From: Amycolatopsis sp. NBC_01488
Lineage (GTDB): Bacteria > Actinomycetota > Actinomycetes > Mycobacteriales > Pseudonocardiaceae
Length of the DNA: 64,000 nucleotides
Assembly (NCBI RefSeq): GCF_036227105.1
Contig: NZ_CP109434.1
Span: 1,306,001 to 1,370,000, forward strand
Reading direction: 5' to 3'
Notes under the pieces: model-generated
What the model saw: the letters and a program-made list of their open reading frames with translations, nothing else
Database searches by the model: none
What the model was told of the DNA's origin: nothing
Translations under genes and position numbers: made by a program
Shown: in pieces, positions 59,106-64,000 of the stretch
Position numbering within the stretch: position 1 is the stretch's first letter
How the letters are laid out: each line of letters begins with the position of its first letter

Positions 59106-60782
59106 ATGCCGCTCACCGCGCCGACGACGCCGCCCGGTCTGCCCGTCTCCCTCGACTACCCCGAAGTCCCGGTCGGTTCGCTCCTCGCGGCCGGCGCCGC
59201 GCGCTGGGGCGACCGGACCGCCTTCGCCCACGACGGCCGCAGCATCACCTTCACCGAGACCTGGCGCGCCGCGTGCCGGTTCGCCAACGCCCTGCGCGCC
59301 CACGGCATCGGCCGCGGTGACGTCGTGGCGCTGCACCTGCCGAACTGCCTGGCCTTCCCGGTCGCCTACTACGGGACGCTGCTGGCCGGGGCGACCTTCA
59401 GCCCGGCCAACCCGCTGCTCCCGCCGGACGACCTCGCCTTCCAGCTCACCGACTGCGAGGCCGCCGCGGTCGTGACGTTCGGTCCGGTCGCGGGCGCGCT
59501 CGCGAGCGTCGCCGACCGGATCCCGGCGCGGCTCACCGTCGTCGTCGGCCCGACCGGCGACCTGCCCGACGGCGGCTTCGAGTTCGATGCCTTCCAGGCC
59601 GGACAGCCGGAGACGCGCCCCGAGGTCGAGCTGTCGCTGCACGAGGACCTCGCGCACCTCGCCTACACCGGCGGCACCACCGGCCGCTCGAAGGGCGTGC
59701 GGCTCTCGCACCGCAACGTCGTGGTCAACACCTTGCAGCACGCGTGCTGGGGCAGCGGCTCAGTGCCGGCACTCGATGCCCGAGGCGACGTCACCCTCGA
59801 CCAGATCGGCAGCGAGGACGAGTGGCCGACGCGCCTGGGCACCGGCATCGCGATCAACCTGACGCCGTGGTTCCACGCGATGGGCATCATCGGCGGTATG
59901 AACGCGGCGGTCATCGCCGGCACCACGATCGTCCTGCACTCCCGCTTCGACCCGCCGGCCTACGTCGCCGACGCCGAACGGCTGCGCATCACCGGCATCG
60001 GCGGCGCGCCCGCGCTGTTCGCCGCCCTGCTCGCGACGCCGTCGTTCCACACCGCGGACCTCTCGTCGGTGCGCTCGATCGGCTCAGGGGCCGCGCCGAT
60101 GAACCACGCGATGATCAACGCGCTGCGCGAGCGGTTCCCGGGCGTGGTGGTCAGCGAGGGGTACGGCCTCACCGAGGCGACGATGGGCGCGGTGATCTCG
60201 CCGACGTACGCCTCGGGCATCCGCAAGGTCGGCTCGGTGGGCGTGCCGATCTTCGACACCGAGGTCAAGGTCGTCCCGGCCGAAGGCGGCGAGGACCCGC
60301 TCCCGGCGGGCGAGAAGGGCGAGGTCTGCCTGCGCGGACCGCAGATCATGCTCGGCTACCGCAACCGCCCCGAGGAGACGGCGGCCGCACTGGTCGACGG
60401 CTGGCTCCACACCGGCGACGTCGGCATCCTCGACGCGGACGGCTATCTGTCCATTGTGGACCGCAAGAAGGACATGCTGCTGTACAAGGGGTACAACGTC
60501 TTCCCGCGCGAGCTGGAGGAACTGCTGATCACGATGCCCGGCGTCGCGGCGGCGGCCGTGGTGGGGCGGCCCGACGTCGAGGTCGGCGAGCTGCCGGTCG
60601 CCTTCGTGGTGCCGCGCGGTTCGCTGGACGCCGACGAGCTGATGGCCGCGGTCAACGAGAAAGTACTGCCCTACAAGCGGTTGCGGGAGGTCCACGTCGT
60701 CGAGCAGATCCCGGTGTCCGCCGCCGGGAAGGTGCTCAAGCGGCAGCTACGGCAGCAGCTGATCGGCGAGCTGCCCGGCTAG
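59106..60782 (+). CDS. acyl-CoA synthetase (AMP-forming, fatty acid/4-coumarate ligase type)
   Basis: 558 aa. P-loop-like 'YTGGTTGRSKGV' near residue 188, 'EGYGLTEATMG' near 352, 'GWLHTGDVGILDADGYLSIVDRKKDM' in parts near 435-460, and the C-terminal catalytic Lys in 'SAAGKVLKRQL'. It makes an acyl-AMP and then acyl-CoA, possibly feeding the divergent acyl-CoA dehydrogenase. ATG 59106 is preceded by TAAGGT with a 6-nt gap, a leaderless pattern. Its last 36 nt overlap the convergent Lrp gene. A GTCCATTGTGGAC copy lies at 60449-60461. Confidence 0.88.
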   Translation: MPLTAPTTPPGLPVSLDYPEVPVGSLLAAGAARWGDRTAFAHDGRSITFTETWRAACRFANALRAHGIGRGDVVALHLPNCLAFPVAYYGTLLAGATFSPANPLLPPDDLAFQLTDCEAAAVVTFGPVAGALASVADRIPARLTVVVGPTGDLPDGGFEFDAFQAGQPETRPEVELSLHEDLAHLAYTGGTTGRSKGVRLSHRNVVVNTLQHACWGSGSVPALDARGDVTLDQIGSEDEWPTRLGTGIAINLTPWFHAMGIIGGMNAAVIAGTTIVLHSRFDPPAYVADAERLRITGIGGAPALFAALLATPSFHTADLSSVRSIGSGAAPMNHAMINALRERFPGVVVSEGYGLTEATMGAVISPTYASGIRKVGSVGVPIFDTEVKVVPAEGGEDPLPAGEKGEVCLRGPQIMLGYRNRPEETAAALVDGWLHTGDVGILDADGYLSIVDRKKDMLLYKGYNVFPRELEELLITMPGVAAAAVVGRPDVEVGELPVAFVVPRGSLDADELMAAVNEKVLPYKRLREVHVVEQIPVSAAGKVLKRQLRQQLIGELPG

Positions 60783-61784
60783 CCGGTCGCCGGACAGGAG
60801 CGTGCCGGCCTGCTTGACGTGCTTGAGCAGCGGGGAGACCTCCATGCTCTGCAGCCCGGGCAGGGAGCCGATCCGGTCCGACGTGAACTCGAACAGTTCG
60901 TCGAGGTCCCGGCAGTGCGCGACGGCGTGGACGTTGTGCGGCCCGGAAACCGCTGCGGCGAAGGCGATCTCGGGCTCCCGCGCAAGCGCGCGCCCGACGT
61001 CCTTGACCGCCGACGGGTGCACGCGCAGGTAGAGGTTCGCCCGCGCGTGGTAGCCCAGCGCCGCGGCCGCGATCTCGACGTCGATGTGCACGACGCGCCG
61101 CTCCAGCAGCGTCTCCAACCGGCGGGAGGCGCGGCCGGGGGTCAGGTCCGCCGCCGCGGCGAGGTCGACCAGCGTGGCGCGGCCGTCTTCGGCGAGGACG
61201 TCGAGCAGCTTCTCGTCCTCGGCGGTCAGGCGCATCGGCTCGCGGGCCACGACCGGGGCCTCCGTGAACGGTGCGCCCTCGCTTCCGAGCATCGCCTCCT
61301 GCTCGGGGGTCAGCGTGCCCCGCAGCGCGGCCCAGTAGTGCCCGCGGCCGCCGACGAACTGGCGCAGCATCGCGGACGCGTGGATGTCGAGGACGGCCGC
61401 GGTCCGCGGCAGCTGCTCCCCGAGCAGGTCGTCCCGCTGTTCCCGGGTCCGGGACCGGATCGCGAACCCGATCTCGGAGCCCCCGGCGCAGAGCCCCACC
61501 CAGCTGACGTCGTCGCGCTTCGCGAGGGCGTCGGCGATCGCCGCGACGCTCCCGGGACGGCACCGCAGCCGCACCAGCCACTTGCTCTGGCCCAACGCCC
61601 CCGGGTCGACGATGCCGGCGACGCGCAGGACACCCTCGGCACGAAGCCGCCGGTAGCGTCGGCCGACCGCGTTTTCGGTGACGCCGAGCGCAGCCGCGAT
61701 CGACGCGAACGAAGCCCGCGGAGCGACCTGAAGCGCGCGGATGAGACGCACATCGTCAGGCTGCGGAGTGACGGATTCCGCCAT
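60747..61784 (-). CDS. Lrp/AsnC-family regulator with two complete modules
   Basis: 345 aa, twice the usual Lrp length. Module 1: HTH at residues 12-60 ('LIRALQVAPRASFASIAAALG') and a RAM-like domain to about 155. Module 2: HTH at about 190-235 ('LLDVLAEDGRATLVDLAAAADL') and a second RAM domain. Such double-module AsnC proteins are common in actinomycetes and act as pseudo-dimers. ATG 61784 is chosen because GAGAGGAG lies 5 nt upstream. It is divergent from the SDR gene, the likely target. Confidence 0.83.
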   Translation of the reverse strand: MAESVTPQPDDVRLIRALQVAPRASFASIAAALGVTENAVGRRYRRLRAEGVLRVAGIVDPGALGQSKWLVRLRCRPGSVAAIADALAKRDDVSWVGLCAGGSEIGFAIRSRTREQRDDLLGEQLPRTAAVLDIHASAMLRQFVGGRGHYWAALRGTLTPEQEAMLGSEGAPFTEAPVVAREPMRLTAEDEKLLDVLAEDGRATLVDLAAAADLTPGRASRRLETLLERRVVHIDVEIAAAALGYHARANLYLRVHPSAVKDVGRALAREPEIAFAAAVSGPHNVHAVAHCRDLDELFEFTSDRIGSLPGLQSMEVSPLLKHVKQAGTLLSGDRLAGQLADQLLP

Positions 61785-61889
61785 CACTGCTCCTCTCATC
61801 GAAGCAATCCTACAAACCAGCCTCCACGACGAGCGCGATCAGCGGTCGCGCGGACAGACTCGGGGCGTAACCGGCCGAAGGGAACAACC

Positions 61890-62573
61890 ATGCAGACCGC
61901 CCTCGTCGTCGGGGCCTCGCGAGGACTCGGACACGCGATCGCCACCGAACTCTCCGCCCGCGGCTGGCACGTGCTCGGCACGGTCCGCGACCCGGCCGCC
62001 CGGACGCCGCTGCACGACCTGGCGGACGCCTCCGACGGACGCGTCGAGGTCGAGCACCTCGACATCACCGAGCCCGACCAGCTGCCGCCCCTGCGCGAAC
62101 GGCTCGCCGGCCGCCGCCTCGACGTGCTCTTCGTCAACGCCGGCACCACGAACAACCCGGCGACGCCGATCGGCGAGGTGCCGACGGCCGACTTCGTCGA
62201 CGTCATGGTCACCAACGCGCTCAGCCCGATGCGCCTGATCGAAGCGCTCGCCGACCTCGTGCCGGCGGACGGGCTGATCGGCGCGATGTCCTCCGGGCAG
62301 GGCAGCATCACGAACAACACGGCCGGCTCGCGCGAGGTCTACCGGGGCAGTAAGGCGGCGCTGAACATGTTCATGCGCAGCTACGCGGCCCGGCAGGCCG
62401 ACCGGGCTCTCCTGCTCATGGCCCCCGGCTGGATCCGCACGGCCCTCGGCGGCGACCAGGCGCCGTTCACCCTCGAGGAGACGGTGCCCCGGATCGTGGA
62501 CGTCCTGCTGGCCAAGCGCGGCAAGCCCGGCCTCGAGTTCCTCGACCGCGAAGGCCAGACCGTGCCGTGGTGA
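61890..62573 (+). CDS. short-chain dehydrogenase/reductase
   Basis: 227 aa, classical SDR: 'ALVVGASRGLGHAIA' (NAD(P) binding), 'LFVNAGTTNNP' (NAG motif), a Ser in 'MSSGQGSI', and 'YRGSKAALNMF' (YxxxK). It begins 105 nt from the divergent Lrp gene, with AAGGGAA upstream of ATG 61890. Specificity is unknown; Lrp control is probable from position. It converges on purE with 3 nt between. Confidence 0.85.
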   Translation: MQTALVVGASRGLGHAIATELSARGWHVLGTVRDPAARTPLHDLADASDGRVEVEHLDITEPDQLPPLRERLAGRRLDVLFVNAGTTNNPATPIGEVPTADFVDVMVTNALSPMRLIEALADLVPADGLIGAMSSGQGSITNNTAGSREVYRGSKAALNMFMRSYAARQADRALLLMAPGWIRTALGGDQAPFTLEETVPRIVDVLLAKRGKPGLEFLDREGQTVPW

Positions 62574-62576
62574 CCG

Positions 62577-63074
62577 CTAGTGGCCGGTCTTCGCGCGCAG
62601 GGCCGCGTCCTTGTCGAGGACCAGCTTCTCGAGATCGCGCTGGAACTCCGCCATCTTCGAGCGCAGGCCCTCGTCCGACGCCGCCAGGATGCGGACCGCC
62701 AGCAGGCCCGCGTTGCGCGCGCCGCCCACCGAGACGGTGGCCACCGGGACGCCCGCCGGCATCTGGACGATCGAGAGCAGCGAGTCCAGGCCGTCCAGGT
62801 ACTTCAGCGGGACCGGCACGCCGATCACCGGCAGCACCGTCGCCGACGCGACCATGCCCGGCAGGTGGGCCGCGCCACCCGCGCCCGCGATGATCACGCG
62901 GAGGCCGCGCGCCACCGCCGATGTCGCGTAGTCCAGCATGCGCTGCGGGGTGCGGTGCGCCGAGTAGACGCCGACCTCGTACTCGACGCCGAACTCGTCC
63001 AGCGCCGCACCGGCCGCCTCGAGGGTCGGCCAGTCCGAGTCGCTGCCCATGATCACGCCCACCTGCGGCGCCAT
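62577..63074 (-). CDS. purE: N5-carboxyaminoimidazole ribonucleotide mutase
   Basis: 165 aa, class I PurE. '[16 protein letters not shown]' binds the substrate phosphate, 'SAHRTPQRM' carries the catalytic His, and '[14 protein letters not shown]' follows. It converts N5-CAIR to CAIR in purine synthesis. It lies 10 nt after purK on the same strand, with AGGAG before its ATG, so purK-purE are one operon. Confidence 0.95.
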   Translation of the reverse strand: MAPQVGVIMGSDSDWPTLEAAGAALDEFGVEYEVGVYSAHRTPQRMLDYATSAVARGLRVIIAGAGGAAHLPGMVASATVLPVIGVPVPLKYLDGLDSLLSIVQMPAGVPVATVSVGGARNAGLLAVRILAASDEGLRSKMAEFQRDLEKLVLDKDAALRAKTGH

Positions 63075-63084
63075 AGCTGATCTC

Positions 63085-64000
63085 CTAGTGGATTTCGTAG
63101 CCGTCGAGCCAGACGGCGTGGGACAGCCAGTGCGCCGACAGCAGCGCGCGGTTGCGCAGGTCGTCCATCCGGTCGCCGGTGAAGTTGACGTGCCCGAGCT
63201 TGCGGCCCGGCCGCTCCTGCTTGCCGTAGAGGTGCACGCGCACCTCCGGGTACCGCGCGAACAGGTGGTGCAGCCGCTCGTCCGGCCCCATTTCGGGCAG
63301 CTCCGGCGCGCCCAGCACGTTCGCCATCACGCACGCCGGCGCGACCAGGTCCGTCCGGCCCAGCGGGTAGTCCAGCACCGCGCGCAGGTGCTGCTCGAAC
63401 TGCGACGTGCGTGCGCCGTCCATGGTCCAGTGCCCGGAGTTGTGCGGGCGCATCGCCAGCTCGTTCACCAGCAGCCCGGTGTCCGTCTCGAACAGCTCGA
63501 CCGCGAGCAGCCCGGTGACGTCCAGCGTCGACGCGACCCGCAACGCCAGGTCCTGGGCCTCGTGCACCCGGTCCGGGGACAGCCCCGGCGCCGGGGCGAG
63601 GACCTCGGTGTTGATGCCGCCGGCCTGCACGGTCTCGACCACCGGATACGCCGCGCCCTGGCCGAAGGGCGAGCGGGCGACGAGCGCGGCCAGCTCCCGC
63701 CGCATCGCCACCTTCTCCTCGACCAGCAGCGGGGTGCCCGCTTCGAGCAGTTCCGGCACGGTCTCGCGGGCGTGCTGCGCGGTGTCCAGCATCCAGACGC
63801 CGCGGCCGTCGTACCCGCCGCTCGACGCCTTGAGCACCACCGGCCAGCCGTGCTCGCCGCCGAACTTCACCACGTCGTCCACAGTGGACACTTCGGCGAA
63901 GGCCGGGCCCGGCACGCCGAGGCCGGCCATCATCTCGCGCATCACCAGCTTGTTCTGCGCGAAGCCCAGCGCCGACGGCGCCGGCCGGATGACGAAGCCC
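63085..64000 (-). CDS. purK: N5-carboxyaminoimidazole ribonucleotide synthase (N-terminus beyond window)
   Basis: The frame is open to the window edge: 305 codons of an ATP-grasp enzyme. Visible are the ATP-binding '[18 protein letters not shown]', 'LLVEEKVAM', '[11 protein letters not shown]' with '[14 protein letters not shown]' (metal-binding Glu/Asn and active site), and a C-terminal 'KLGHVNF' stretch. It makes N5-CAIR from AIR, bicarbonate and ATP, directly feeding PurE. A GTCCACAGTGGAC copy of the window-wide motif is at 63877-63889. Confidence 0.93.
   Translation of the reverse strand, partial: GFVIRPAPSALGFAQNKLVMREMMAGLGVPGPAFAEVSTVDDVVKFGGEHGWPVVLKASSGGYDGRGVWMLDTAQHARETVPELLEAGTPLLVEEKVAMRRELAALVARSPFGQGAAYPVVETVQAGGINTEVLAPAPGLSPDRVHEAQDLALRVASTLDVTGLLAVELFETDTGLLVNELAMRPHNSGHWTMDGARTSQFEQHLRAVLDYPLGRTDLVAPACVMANVLGAPELPEMGPDERLHHLFARYPEVRVHLYGKQERPGRKLGHVNFTGDRMDDLRNRALLSAHWLSHAVWLDGYEIH

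Overview
The window is a high-GC actinomycete chromosome, most likely a member of the Pseudonocardiaceae close to Amycolatopsis. The evidence is the codon bias, many leaderless GTG/ATG starts, succinylase-type lysine genes (dapC, dapD, dapE), F420 biosynthesis genes (fbiA, fbiB), rhamnose and linker-unit genes, and an order resembling the mycobacterial block manB - wbbL - rmlD - LCP - TIGR03089 - fadE25 - purE - purK. The genus is inferred; no rRNA is present.

Region by region. 1-4.7 kb: the end of a LysR regulator, two tandem LOG-family proteins and two HTH/TPR regulators. 4.8-12.4 kb: a secreted GH18 chitinase, a DUF3152 lipoprotein, dapE, dapD, a CHAD protein, and a flavin monooxygenase divergent from a TetR gene over a tandem palindromic operator. 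12.4-20.4 kb: a second TetR gene divergent from a ketopantoate-reductase-like gene, dapC-ferredoxin, GNAT-fbiA-fbiB-NUDIX as overlapping genes, and a GntR regulator between two proline-rich membrane proteins. 20.4-38.1 kb: a DNA glycosylase, then a cell-wall polysaccharide region with manB, a wbbL-like gene, five further glycosyltransferases (one a GT2-GT4 fusion), rmlD, rmlB and two LCP ligases. 38.1-43.0 kb: DoxX, an Otr(A)/TetM-like ribosomal protection protein with a leader ORF, a DUF1206 protein and a secreted lipase.

43.2-57.9 kb is a roughly 14.6-kb integrative element of the actinomycete AICE (pSAM2-like) type. It sits in the 3' end of an acyl-CoA dehydrogenase gene (fadE25-like). A 72-bp imperfect direct repeat flanks it; the right copy completes the intact gene, and the left copy is the displaced native 3' end still followed by its terminator. 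The backbone is high-GC: a GntR repressor with three operators, small AICE proteins, TraB-like translocase, RepSA-like initiator, Xis, and a tyrosine integrase carrying a one-base frameshift. Two genes of visibly lower GC are cargo: a 1407-aa protein with an N-terminal PD-(D/E)XK-like nuclease domain plus a NACHT/STAND NTPase (a candidate anti-phage system) next to the left end, and a DUF6414-like gene next to the right end.

57.8-64 kb returns to the chromosome: the acyl-CoA dehydrogenase, an acyl-CoA synthetase, a two-module Lrp regulator, an SDR, purE and the start-truncated purK.

Two window-wide signals stand out. A 13-mer, GTCCNNTGTGGAC, occurs at least 11 times in the chromosome and was not seen in the element. 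Also, about ten genes have TANNNT placed 6-7 nt before the start codon, as expected for leaderless transcripts.
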